Shown here piece by piece: positions 30,798 to 40,689 of a stretch of 64,000 nucleotides of DNA. The stretch comes from Eukaryota sp. TZLM1-RC (Eukaryota > Metamonada: BaSk clade), in contig JAUPSS010000003.1 of the NCBI GenBank assembly GCA_040285825.1, positions 496,001 to 560,000 on the forward strand, written 5' to 3'. The position numbers and the translations under genes were made by a program. The notes under the pieces were generated by a model that saw only the letters and a program-made list of their open reading frames with translations, ran no database searches and was not told where the DNA came from. The stretch's first letter is position 1; the number at the start of each line of letters is the position of its first letter.

Positions 30798-32312
30798 TGA
30801 TGAATTTTTCGATTTATGTGAACAGCATGATATAAGAAATAATGAACTCACAGACATATTCGAAGGTCTTATTGAGCCATTTACTTGTCAAATTGAGAAT
30901 TTGGTCACTTACCAGAATTTAGTTGATAACATATTTCCAGTGGATACACATTTTCTTGCAGATGCTGTTGAAAAAGATCCTCAAATATTCCTAACACCAG
31001 CAATTACAATTGCCCAATATATCTCCAGTAGAGAGAAAAAACCTTATCATATTTCTCCTGTTTCAACCACTGTATGTCCAGGATATTTTCCTATTGATAC
31101 AAGAACACTATGGAGAATTGTTAAACAAACATTGATGGATGATTTATCATCTACACAGACGCTGAAAATGTCCAAAACATTAGCCCAAATTACGAAATTC
31201 AAACCACCTGAGCAATTTGACTTTTGGTCTAATATTCTCGATTTAAACCAACCAATGTTCAAACAGAAGAACTATGAATTCAACAACATTATACACACAG
31301 ATGGATTTAATATTGCAGTAGAATTTGTTCGTCAGGATTTACAAGGTCAGAAATGTAAGCCAGACAACAAGGCTAGTATTTCGGATTTATATATTGATGA
31401 TGTTGATGTTGATACTTTACTACAATATTTATTTATATATTTTTATTTATTGTATTTTGGGAGTAAAAAGACTGATCAAGAACTAGCCATGGTTCCTCAG
31501 AATGAAACTGAACAGCAAAGAAATAGTCGGGTGATGAATCAAGACAAGAAGTACAAATGGTTAAGAATGACTCAGATGTCCTGGTCTTGGAAAAGTAGGA
31601 TGAATGAAAAACAAAAACGATGGGCGACAAGGTATACTGAGGTAGGTTACGACAGGAACCAAATGATAGAGTCTTACGAAAGGACAATTGAAGATGCAAA
31701 CATGAAGTTATCCGCGTTTGCTGCAAATTCAGCAACTTTTATAGATTTTTCCAACTATGTGGTTGCCAAACTTCGGCAAGTTTTTTTTGACAATTGACTT
31801 TTATAGTCTTGACTTGCTTGTGGAGCATTCATAAAATGCAAGCTTTTATTCACAAGCAAAAGACTTAAAGTTGGTTGTTAAAAAGCCTTGTTCAGCAGTT
31901 TGGCAATCCAAAAGACACTTTAATACTAATGGGTGATTGTGGTAAAAAAGGTTTTAAGAATTTGAAACATCATAGGCCTACTCGAGGCATTGGATGGATT
32001 CAATTTCTGAAAAGGAATGGATTTGAAGTATTGATGATTAATGAAGCTTTCACTTCAGCAAAATGTCCTGTTTGTTTTGAAAAGGTTGCTACGTTTTTGA
32101 GAGTAACAAATCCCAGATTCTATAGAAGAGAAAAGACTCCTGTTACTACATGCCATGGTTTATTAGCTTGTAATAGTCAGAGTTGCAAACTCAGTAACAA
32201 AGGCTCAACAAAGCTGTTCAATAGAAATAAGCTGGCTTGTCTGAATATGTTTGCAATTGCCGAAGCCAGAATGAGTGGTAATGAAAGGCCTCAGTATCTG
32301 TGTAGTAGATAG

Positions 32313-32364
32313 TTTTTGTAATTATTCCACACGAAAATTGATCGTGTATTTATGGGAATTTCCC
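32313..32364 (+). other. 3' terminus of the A-type Fanzor element
   Basis: The 52 bp after the Fanzor stop contain an ACACG...CGTGT hairpin (32329-32333 with 32343-32347) and the palindrome GGGAATTTCCC (32354-32364). The same sequence follows the same Fanzor C-terminus upstream of CK2 beta (45103-45197, minus strand), and similarity ends right after the palindrome in both, so this is likely the element end. It may contain the 3' part of a guide RNA or a terminal repeat. Confidence 0.6.
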
Positions 32365-32420
32365 ACAAAGAATAATATCTTACACTTTCCAAAACTCTTA
32401 TATAAATATTAACTGTCCGA

Positions 32421-33108
32421 ATGGGAGATTCTCGAGTAGATTACGACTACCTTTTCAAGATTGTTCTTATTGGTGACAGTGGCAGTGGTATATCTCATTT
32501 TACTAGTTCCAACCTTAGGAAAAAGTTGCTTGCTCTCTCGCTTCACCCGTGATGAATTCATAAAGGAGTCTAAAAGTACCATTGGTGTCGAATTTGCTAC
32601 ACGCAGTCTTGTACTTGACGGTATAACCATTAAAGCCCAAGTATGGGATACAGGTTTGTTTGCTTCTCTATAGCTCCTCTCAGCTGGCCAAGAAAGATAC
32701 AAAGCCATTACATCTGCTTATTACAGAGGAGCTGTCGGTGCTCTTCTCGTATACGACATCACAAAACGAAATTCTTTTGAAAACGTTACCCAGTGGCTGG
32801 ATGAATTAAGAAGTCATGCAGACCCTGGTATCACTGTTATGCTTGTTGGCAACAAATGTGATCTCACATTTGCACGTACTGTCACGGCGGAAGAAGCTGC
32901 TGACTATGCTCGCCGCAATGATCTCAGTTTCCTTGAGACATCTGCTTTGGATGGTACAAACGTTGACCAGGCCTTTCAGGATGTTTTAAGCCATATTTAT
33001 AGAAAAGATTCACAAAATATGCTCTATGACAGTAGTAATTGTAAAGTCGATGAAGGAGAAGTGTTGTCTGATGATTCTAGTCGTAGATCAGGTTGTAGAT
33101 GCGGTTAA
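32421..33108 (+). CDS. RAB11: Rab11-family GTPase, three exons
   Basis: Exons 32421-32487, 32519-32653 and 32684-33108 encode 208 aa. G motifs: GDSGSGKS at 18-25, [10 protein letters not shown] (effector region typical of Rab11), [27 protein letters not shown] and [10 protein letters not shown]. The switch sequences follow Rab11 rather than Rab2, 4 or 14. Rab11 directs traffic through recycling endosomes and the trans-Golgi and helps ciliary membrane delivery. Both introns are phase 1, removing them restores the P-loop and the DTAG motif, and both have GT-AG ends. The tail ends in GCRCG: a CxC plus one residue instead of the usual terminal CC, still plausible for geranylgeranylation. The start codon lies 57 bp after the end of the Fanzor element. 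Confidence 0.95.
32488..32518 (+). other. 31-nt spliceosomal intron 1 of Rab11
   Basis: Begins GTATATC and ends CCTTAG. Removal joins GGC AGT G to GA AAA AGT, restoring the GSGKS P-loop. It contains a possible branch sequence TTTTACTAG. Confidence 0.9.
32654..32683 (+). other. 30-nt spliceosomal intron 2 of Rab11
   Basis: Begins GTTTGTTTG and ends CTCTCAG. Removal restores ACA GCT GGC CAA, the TAGQ of the invariant WDTAGQE motif. An earlier AG (CTATAG) would give a frameshift, so the second AG is used. Confidence 0.9.
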
Positions 33109-33197
33109 TTTCTATGTATATATCTATTTGAGCACCTATTCTAATAGTTTTTTTGATAAAGAATACTATTCTGTTTATTGTTTAATATACAAATGAT

Positions 33198-35441
33198 TTA
33201 TTTAAAAAAAGTTAGTAAGTTGTCAAAGTTCAATTCACTTAAACTGGCCATATAAGCCTGAATATTATTTCGTGTGTCGTGACCTTTCAGTCTCCAAAAG
33301 TCAATAAAAAGATCTGTTAAAATTCCCTTAAAAATCTCCAGTATCTTGGGTTGTTCGTTGTAAATCCTTTCAATCTCTTCAGCAGACGCCAAGATATCTG
33401 CAAATTCTGAGGGGAAAAAATTCTTAATTTCATTTTCATTCAAGGATATTTCCTCAAGACCCTTTAAAATAGAATACTTTTGGGCAATTTCTAAAATAGA
33501 TGAATGTTTAGTGCTGAATTGTTTAAAAAACTCCTCGATACTTTGAATTGAAACACTAACATCTGGTTTAATTAAAACCTTAGCTCGTGTTGCTTGAATT
33601 GACAAAACTTCCTTAATAATTGATAACGCGCTGATATTATCAGAAAAGGCTGTGATCTTATTGTCATAAACTTCCAATTTCAAGGGACTTCCAGAGAAAG
33701 TAGAAACTGTGGAAATCACACTAGATTTGGTATCCACCTGATCGGTCATAAATAATTGGGAAATCCAACGACCAGCCGTGGAGGAAGAAAACTGACCAGT
33801 AAAAGTGATTTGCGAATGAAACCTGGAATTCATTACAGATTTGCTGTCTACTGATTGATGTAGAGTTAGAGGTTTCAACGAAATTTTAATCTTTTGGGCA
33901 ACGCGAGACCCTTGCTCTTCAGACTCCTTTGATTTAGCATTTCCTGTGTTAATGATGCCAACAACCTCAACATCGCCGCCTAGGCCCTCAATAGATCTAA
34001 ATAGGAGCTCAAAGTGTCTAGAGTTTTGGACTTTTGGCGTAATGACAACTGTCACCAAGTTCTTTTGGTTTGATTCACCAAAACCTCCAGACAAAATACT
34101 GAAATTACATTCTGTCGACGAATCAAACTGCCGATCGACAGCAACTTGACCCTTTCCTATTTGGGAATAGTTAAACAAAGACATTGGAACCAAGCTAGAC
34201 AATAACACCTTGTCAACAGGAAATTCAGAAGTAAAAGTTAGTTTGAAACAAGAAAGTGAGGTAATGGGGGTCAAGACAGCGTTGAAAATTGATTGATTAG
34301 AAGAGATCATTGACAAGTCAGAACTAGCAGACTCAAGCTTTTTCAATTTTTTGTTCAAATCAGAAATTTCCACTTGTAAATTGCTCACCATTTTATCTAC
34401 ATTAGTGATTTGCTGATGATCCTTACTAGCTGTCAGCGAAATAATTCGACCAGAAACAGAGATACCGAGCAAAGAATTAAAACCATCTAAGAATTTTCCA
34501 CTCGTTAAAGAAACTAGTTTGTCCTCCAACAAAAGACTGAAAGAATGGTAAAATTCATAACTATCGTTGGTTTCACTAAAGTTGGCAAATAATTCAACTA
34601 AACCTGAATCACGAGAGATTGTGAGGATCTGAACTTGACTGTCCATAAAGGGAAGGTAATTAACATTGATTGCAACAATTTTGGATGAATCTTTTGAAAC
34701 TACCTCTGATAGAAATTCAATTTCACCATCAAAAACTCGAAGTATAACAAGGTTTCCGTTACTCAACCCAACGGCTACATCAACGTGATCTGAGCGCTCA
34801 AAATTAGAATCAATCAAATTTGATTGACCTGTATTGATCAAACTCATACAGTTTCCCGTACCTTCCAGTTCATAACTACTAACCACATCATCACCACAGA
34901 TTAACCTTAGAGAACTGTCAGCAAGGCAGGCAAGACAGAGTGAATAGGGAGAAGAACTTTTGAGAGCTACCAAAGGAAGAAAGGAGGTTATAGAATCTGG
35001 ACAAAGCAAGAAGGCTTCTTCTTCGCATGATTTGAAAAGAGAATAACTATTTGAAGTGGTGGTGTGAATAAAATCGTCTTCAACAAAGGCAAAGGTGATT
35101 GGTTCAGTTGATGAAGTTTCAAACATAAACTGCTCGCTCCCTTTTTTATTGAACCCAATGATGGAATTTCCACATGTGACAAATAGCCCGTAAACACCAG
35201 AGTTCGACTTACCACCGAGTGAAAGAGATGTAGGGGTGGATGGAAGAGTAACTTCGAATGAAGAGGTAAACATGTCTTTTTTAAAGGAGACTGCTTTAAG
35301 CGTGCTTCCATCAATAAAACAAAACTTTTGATTTTTCTTGCCCTTGTTGGCTTTTTCGGAAGGAAGGGGGAGTAAGGTGGACACAGATCCAAGTGAGTAT
35401 GTGATAGAGAGAATGTGTTGATGGTCTAGTAACAGTTCCAT
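33198..35441 (-). CDS. BBS7: BBS7, BBSome subunit
   Basis: 747 aa in one exon, close to the length of other BBS7 proteins (about 715). N-terminal beta-propeller at about 1-340 with GFNKKGSEQFMFETSSTEPI, matching the conserved GFTKRGKxF...ETNLTE region; coiled coil at about 345-380; GAE-like region with RSIEGLGGDVEV (compare RSIEGQYGTL) and KPLTLHQS (KPLSLHQR); and the C-terminal LTDLFIDFWRLKG followed by LLTFF, a strong family hallmark. BBS7 forms part of the eight-subunit BBSome coat that carries membrane proteins in and out of cilia. Converges with Rab11 with 89 bp between stops. Upstream lies a Fanzor relic in the same orientation, within 45 bp of the ATG. Confidence 0.95.
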   Translation of the reverse strand: MELLLDHQHILSITYSLGSVSTLLPLPSEKANKGKKNQKFCFIDGSTLKAVSFKKDMFTSSFEVTLPSTPTSLSLGGKSNSGVYGLFVTCGNSIIGFNKKGSEQFMFETSSTEPITFAFVEDDFIHTTTSNSYSLFKSCEEEAFLLCPDSITSFLPLVALKSSSPYSLCLACLADSSLRLICGDDVVSSYELEGTGNCMSLINTGQSNLIDSNFERSDHVDVAVGLSNGNLVILRVFDGEIEFLSEVVSKDSSKIVAINVNYLPFMDSQVQILTISRDSGLVELFANFSETNDSYEFYHSFSLLLEDKLVSLTSGKFLDGFNSLLGISVSGRIISLTASKDHQQITNVDKMVSNLQVEISDLNKKLKKLESASSDLSMISSNQSIFNAVLTPITSLSCFKLTFTSEFPVDKVLLSSLVPMSLFNYSQIGKGQVAVDRQFDSSTECNFSILSGGFGESNQKNLVTVVITPKVQNSRHFELLFRSIEGLGGDVEVVGIINTGNAKSKESEEQGSRVAQKIKISLKPLTLHQSVDSKSVMNSRFHSQITFTGQFSSSTAGRWISQLFMTDQVDTKSSVISTVSTFSGSPLKLEVYDNKITAFSDNISALSIIKEVLSIQATRAKVLIKPDVSVSIQSIEEFFKQFSTKHSSILEIAQKYSILKGLEEISLNENEIKNFFPSEFADILASAEEIERIYNEQPKILEIFKGILTDLFIDFWRLKGHDTRNNIQAYMASLSELNFDNLLTFFK

Positions 35442-35497
35442 TTGCTACAGATGATGTCTATAACAATGAAATAAGTGTCCTTTTTACACCAATGTAG
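35442..35497 (-). promoter_or_regulatory. Upstream block shared with PBDC1
   Basis: Reading toward the BBS7 ATG: CTACATTGGTGTAAA, TTATTTCATTGTTATAG, ACATCATCTGTAG, then the start. Word order and spacing match the block upstream of PBDC1 (25917-25972). The decayed Fanzor copy appears to end at its outer edge. Confidence 0.5.
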
Positions 35498-36692
35498 AGA
35501 GAATGAGTTTTTGAGAAGTGGAAGATTTTCTCCTTGATACCTTTTTCTTTGATCCTTTGTCAACCTTAATTCTCTGCAGGTATTCCGGTCTATCTCCACC
35601 TTTTACATGTGCTTCCATCACTGCCAACATATTCAGCGAAGCATCTCGTTCTCTAAACTTTCGCATGATTTACACATGGTAAGCCCTTGACCATTAGACA
35701 TCTCGTTCCTTTTTTTATGGCATGGAATTTCTACAACATTTCAGCATTTCAACTGTTTTTTCCGCTTTCCTACAGTTGAAACAACAACAACTGGTTCGGA
35801 ACTCATTAAGTAAAAAGACCTTATTACGAGCCTTTTCAAATTAAATTCTCAAACCTTTTCCTTTGGTAGGTTCTTTGAATTTCATGTGTTTTCGTTGTTC
35901 CCAGTCTCCGATTCCAATAACTACTTGGATGGGATCACCAATTACAGATTTGAATCTCTGAGTCATCTTCGCCTCAGATCTTGTGCGATTAATCTCAGCC
36001 CACCATCTTGGTTTCCTAAATCTTTTTTGATGATAGACTTCACCAATGGTACTATTCACAAAAATCTTAAAATAATTCTTTTGTTTATTATATGCCATAA
36101 ATCTATCAAATCGACAGCTTTGGAAATAGAATTGGGATACAGTTGCTTCCCATTCTGCTACAGATTTAGTTTTTTGTTCATTATTTCTCAAATTTAATGA
36201 GTTATCAAACCGGTTTGTACCTCAAAATAACATATTTATCTCTCTCAGGTTTTTTTGAATGCGTCATTCCAGTGGCTAAATTGGCAGAAACATAGAGTAG
36301 ATCATATTTAGCTAAATCAGCAGTAGCAAGGGTCATATCTTGAAAATCAGAAGGAACTAATGCTGGGGTCTTCAATTTGTTTTTCCTTTTTTTTTTAATT
36401 TTTTTGCAGTTACTTTGTATTTTTTCAAGTACATTCTAGATTGCCTAAACTGCTACTGCTACTCGATCAGTCTTGATGCTTGACATGATTTACATTGAAT
36501 ATTCTGAATAAAGTTTCGTGTTTTTGATCTCGTCCATTTTCAAAAAGGTATTCCATAAAACCAATTCAGCAGCTTGATTAATAGATTGATAAGACTACCT
36601 TTTACCTAGAATGTTCTTGAAATCGGCAAATTACATGTCCAACAAACTTGTCTTGTCAGTTCTGATACAGGAGGGAATACAAGAATTCATAT
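35498..36692 (-). pseudogene. Fanzor relic (B-), sister of the copy at 15.3-16.6 kb
   Basis: Reads from an ATG near 36692 to the C-terminus near 35498 with several stops. The best-preserved block (36191-35841) contains EWEATVSQFYFQ, RFRKPRWWAEINRTRSEAKM and GIGDWEQRKHMKFKEPTKGK, followed by NEFRTSCCCFNC and a C-terminal ASLNMLAVMEAHVKGGDRP. RuvC-I reads TADLAKYDLLY where the other copy has AVDPGKSDLLY. At RuvC-III the NRD of the sister copy reads FRE, so the catalytic Asp is lost. Ulp1 ORF and Fanzor ORF are arranged head to tail with about 10 bp between, as in the other copy. It lies directly upstream of BBS7. Confidence 0.85.
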
Positions 36693-36700
36693 TCTATCAA

Positions 36701-37685
36701 TTATTTTTTTCTGCTTGTTGATTTTTCTACAGCATCACAAAAACAAAGATTTAGTTTAATCTGTTCTCGAGTAAAAATAGGAAACACAGAAATTGCAACA
36801 ATGTTTCTTGTAGATTGACAGTAAGAGATGGAATGTTCTCTTGCAGAAATCACAATTAATTCATCCTCATCACTGAGCTTTTTACCCAACATCAAAGTTT
36901 CAATATCAATTACAGGATATCTGTATTGAGTCAGTTGATTAGCATTGAAAAGTGTTTTCACACGTTTCAAAGATGTGCTCATTACATCAGCTCGCCTATT
37001 TCTGATGGTGTTTTGCAAGGAGGAACATTTTTTTGTCTTAAATATTTTTCGTTTATCGTCAACACAGCTATGAAAACATATTTTGAGTTGAATAAGTTGT
37101 TTAATTTGGACTGAATCAATTGAATTGAACTGATTTGACAAAAACAGATTGATCATTCTTTTTGCAAACAGTATTGTGAATATTCCACATTCATATAAAT
37201 TGGATTGATTAAATTGAAATAAATTTTGACTGAAATTGATGCCAAGTATTTCAAAAATTATTGAATTAATTCTTTGATGTTGTTCTTCATTATGACGAAG
37301 ACTATCAAAAAGAAAAACATTTATTGTTCTGCATTTGATCCAGAATGCATCAAGTACCCAATGTTGACCAATGGTAAATTGCTCGTCAACAGATGCATTC
37401 AAATTTGAATGATGAAATGCATCATTATAGGGTAGAAGAATCAAAGTGTTTTCTTCGTTGCCAGAAGTGATCAATTGTGAGCAAAAATCATTTTGAACAA
37501 ATCCCCTAACAAATAATAAAGCTGATGCGATGGACCAAACAAGTATTTTGTGATGTGACAGTGGAGTTGATGACTGATTGATAAAGTTGTTGATCGAATC
37601 AGTGATTTGTTCATCATCTAACCAGCTGTCTTCGACATCATCACTTTGTTTTCCTCCACCTGATATATTAATATTTGTGAAATAT
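36701..37685 (-). pseudogene. Ulp1/adenain-like C48 cysteine protease ORF of a mobile element
   Basis: The frame is open from about 37685 to the TAA at 36701 but has no upstream ATG; a TTG at 37474 is the first start-like codon. The order of motifs fits C48 proteases: EDSWLDDEQI near the start, then GQHWVLDAFW with the catalytic His, VFLFDSLRHN with Asp, and QFNQSNLYECGIFTILFAKR with the oxyanion Gln and Cys. Such Ulp1-like domains cleave SUMO or related modifiers and occur in many DNA transposons, including some MULEs. After the protease are about 100 residues of unknown function that are also kept in the 15.0 kb copy. A missing upstream exon is possible: the sequence before GTGGAGG ends in ATCAG. 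Confidence 0.7.
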
Positions 37686-39237
37686 ATATTTATTATTAAA
37701 AGGATAAATTTATATAATTTTGATTTAAAAATTTATAAAATGATTTATCAAAAAGATCGTCAAACTCTCCAGAATAAGCACAAAACGAATTGCCCCCTTC
37801 CATAAACAGGCTGTGGGTGGAAACACTGATGTATGAAACACAAACAGCTTCCAGGTTCGTGCCCCAGACACGACCTACAAATTCATATATAATGTGTTTT
37901 CTTGAAGGAATCATAAAATGTTTATTAATCAAAATTGTTGAACAATTAATTAAAAAACAATTTATAAAAACTTCATGATAAACTATTTAGACAAATTGAT
38001 CCTTCTCAACTAAAATAGAGGAAGAGTCAATCTGACTAAGTAGTATATTTTCTACCAAATGATAGGAATGGTCTTTGAGAGGAAGTTCCTTTGCTACCTT
38101 TGCGGATATAATTGTACTCAGGTGTATAAAGGTACAAAAATACCTATTTAATAGTGTCATAATGGAAAAATGATGTTTAGAGCCACCGATCTATGAGTGG
38201 CACATCCATTGTGATCCGAGCCCATATTTGTCCACTACAAACTAAAAACGGAATTAATTGGGAAATATCAAAAATGGGTGAAATTATTTTGAAAATCATT
38301 TATCAGGACTGCAACACATAGTGATGAATTTCATTTCAAGATTCACCATCTGAAAGGATCAACGGCTGTACATCAACTTGAAACTGGCATGGATTGTCCT
38401 ACATGTTTACTCCTTTAGATGATCTATAGACTGAATTTCCAAATTCAAATCTAAAGTCTAGTAGAAGTGACATAGACTTGTTTGTAAATGAATGTGAATT
38501 TTGTTCAGAATCAATTAAGTAATAATTTGAAACAATTGTGATGGTGATGGAGAAGACAAGTAAAGGTTATTCATTCAAGTTATTACACAAACCTCAAGAA
38601 CAATTTACTGCAACTATTGAATTGGACTATTGTAATGATTCTAGTGTTGATGGTCTATTGGATCAAGTAATTGACCATTACAGGTGAAGAAGTGAAGGAT
38701 ACTTCTAAAATAGATGGAAAATGAAAACAAAGCAAGTCGATCAGTAATAGTGTTGTAGTCACCCACAACGTTGGTTGTGGGTGAATGGTTGTGGGTGACA
38801 TCATTTTGATTGGAAGAAAGTGACTCATCATTGATCATTACTAGTGTTGACTGAAGTAATATTTAAACAACTCCTTTACCACTTTTGTACAAAGATAAAT
38901 GACAGTAAATATCGGTAGGGTCTAGCTTGTTGACCAGCTCAAACTTTTGTAAGAAGACCCAATTAGTTTAAAACTGTATTGTCCCAAAAATGATAAATTC
39001 AGTGAATATAGGCTATTTAGTTTCCATAGTGTCTGAGAATGTGACTAGAGGCTTAAAATAACAAATGAACCTATTCAAGTATAGCTAACAAAAAAACAAA
39101 TTTCAAAAAGTTTATTGAAAAAGCTTCACCTAATTCAATTCTACCATGATGAATGAATAGTAATTTAAAGAATTAACACATAAATTTTGATTAAGCTACA
39201 ATCAAAAAGCAAAAATCACAATCAACCTGAGAAATAC
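37686..39237. other. Gene-free stretch with decayed coding traces and an inverted repeat
   Basis: No intact gene. On the plus strand, about 38070-38690 has coding-like fragments with paired cysteines (FLCYLCGYNC, GMDCPTCLLL, VNECEFCSESI), which may be the remains of a zinc-binding protein; I cannot identify it. A perfect 12-bp inverted repeat lies at 38758-38799. The rest (37.7-38.0 and 38.85-39.2 kb) is A/T-rich and featureless. Confidence 0.4.
38758..38799. repeat. Inverted repeat GTCACCCACAAC / GTTGTGGGTGAC
   Basis: The outer arms (38758-38769 and 38788-38799) are perfectly complementary over 12 bp with 18 bp between. A third copy of GTTGTGGGTG at 38774-38783 gives an alternative hairpin with a 4-nt loop. 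Could be a transposon end or protein-binding site. Confidence 0.6.
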
Positions 39238-40218
39238 TTACTTGTTCATGGAAAGAACTTCTTCAACATACACAAGAGCAGTGTCGACGCACTTATCAAA
39301 CAAAGAATCCTTAAAGGTAGTTTGAACGAGTTCTGACAATGTCTTTGAATTATTTTCATCAGAAAACACCAATTCAAAAAGTGACATGTGGTGCTTAATT
39401 CGACTACCAAAGCTTGAAACACAATTCTCAGAACGCTTAAAGTTCCAAATCTGACATTCCTCACTGTATTTGTTGAAAAAAGAACATAGGCAGTGGTGTT
39501 GGCATAAAGAGCAGCTGAGGGGAGCAACTCTAATGGACAAAGAGCCCTGGATTCTGCTTGATATGGAGTCGAAAGCATTACGTATGGTGTTGACGTAATT
39601 CAGATCAGACAAAACCCCAAGGAATTCCCCATATAAGTGTTTAAAGAAAGGAACTAGTTTTGCTAACAACAAGGCTATATGCGAGGAATCTTCCAGGGAC
39701 TGCAGTAATTCACTATTGAATAGAATGGTATTTAGAGTGTTATTCAATCCAAAAAAGGGAGTATCGATAGCAATCAGTAGTTTAGGTGTGAAATCAGCCC
39801 TTTTAGACAGTTCCCCGAGGACCAATCCACCACATGAATGGCTGACGTAATGTGAAGACAGAAGAGAATGGTGCTTGATGTGTGAATAGATTAAGTCCAC
39901 AATGTTTGTGAAAGAACGCTGCTTGCAACTGTAATCAATAATGTATACCGACCTTCCCTGTGATTGTAACAACCACGGCAAGCTATGGAATGTACTGTGG
40001 ATGGGAGGAATGCCATTCTCTTTTGAAACAGTTACTGGCGGTGACTGGGTGTTATCTATCGCATCATTGCATTGAAAACCGTGAACAAAGACGACACATG
40101 ATGCGGGGTCAAGCAATCTAAGAAGTTCTGTACGAGCAGAAGGTGTTGAGTTAATAAGCGAAGCCGTAGATGATAAGTGATTAACAGTTTCGGCAGCTTT
40201 AGATAGAAATCTCAACAT
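39238..40218 (-). CDS. Alpha/beta-hydrolase (lipase-like serine hydrolase)
   Basis: 326 aa. CVVFVHGFQ at about residues 41-49 is the oxyanion strand of lipases, VYIIDYSCK follows as the next strand, and YVSHSCGGLVLGEL near 124-137 is a nucleophile elbow of the GxSxG class in which the first Gly is Ser (S-H-S-C-G-G). LLIAIDTPFFGLN matches the strand after the elbow in DUF676 and PGAP1-like lipases, which have DTP(F/H)xG. There is no signal peptide or membrane segment, so a cytosolic esterase or phospholipase is the best reading. The catalytic His may be in IKHHMSLFEL near the C-terminus. A cysteine-rich patch (CSLCQHHCLC) at about residue 235 is unusual. Confidence 0.75.
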   Translation of the reverse strand: MLRFLSKAAETVNHLSSTASLINSTPSARTELLRLLDPASCVVFVHGFQCNDAIDNTQSPPVTVSKENGIPPIHSTFHSLPWLLQSQGRSVYIIDYSCKQRSFTNIVDLIYSHIKHHSLLSSHYVSHSCGGLVLGELSKRADFTPKLLIAIDTPFFGLNNTLNTILFNSELLQSLEDSSHIALLLAKLVPFFKHLYGEFLGVLSDLNYVNTIRNAFDSISSRIQGSLSIRVAPLSCSLCQHHCLCSFFNKYSEECQIWNFKRSENCVSSFGSRIKHHMSLFELVFSDENNSKTLSELVQTTFKDSLFDKCVDTALVYVEEVLSMNK

Positions 40219-40689
40219 AGTTTATGCCAAAAGAAATTTCTGTAGGAGAGGAAGTGACTTATGACTACAAGTTTAATGAGGAAGAGAACAAGTTACCTTG
40301 TTAATTGTAGACTGCAAATATTGATGAAAGTAGACTTTATTCATCATTGATCAATACAAAATCTACTCCAACTCGATTCAAGCTTGAGGTGAATTGGAAT
40401 CATGTTTTGCTCAACTCTATTTATTATCTTAGTGGTTATCCAATATTGTGTTTGAAGATCGATCTTGTCCTGATATTTCAAACGCAAACATTTCAATCAA
40501 TGTCAATCCCTCTGTCTATTCTGGTTTTAATTTCAGAGGAAACGTTATTGAGACAATAATCCCAAAAGCAAGCAGACAAAATTCATTGAACTGAGAACAG
40601 TATATTAGATTTAAGGTTGTAAGGATTTCAGTTTTCCCAATCAGATATCAGGTCTTATTAACAATGTTACCTAACCATCTTCACATTCA
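40219..40689. promoter_or_regulatory. Divergent intergenic region (hydrolase / CBM20 protein)
   Basis: 470 bp between two divergent start codons; presumably contains both promoters. I see no recognisable motif, tRNA or coding segment. Confidence 0.35.

Larger units (their letters stand above)
27212..32312 (+). pseudogene. 2A-exonuclease-Fanzor composite gene (A+), interrupted by a LINE
   Basis: A long decayed gene whose blocks lie collinearly in shifting frames. From 27212 a short leader ends in a 2A-like motif (27350-27373), in frame with the next block. Then comes a DEDD-type 3'-5' exonuclease-like region: CFDLET (27665-27682), NHNLMQFD (28036-28059), YGRHD (28371-28385). From about 28.45 kb a Fanzor follows: helical N-terminal part, IIHTDGFNIAVEFVRQDL near 31.29 kb (the strand before RuvC-I), the conserved helical RuvC insertion (31.5-31.75 kb), ILMGDCGKKGF, INEAFTSAKCPVC (31.93-32.08 kb) and NRNKLACLNM near 32.22 kb. 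RuvC-I is unrecognisable here and the RuvC-III Asp is Asn, so the copy is inactive. A LINE splits it at 29150-30785. It ends 108 bp before Rab11, same strand. Confidence 0.75.

Noticed and set aside
37840-37880. AGGTTCGTGCCCC resembling a T-arm
   Set aside because: No D-arm, anticodon arm or matching acceptor ends around it.
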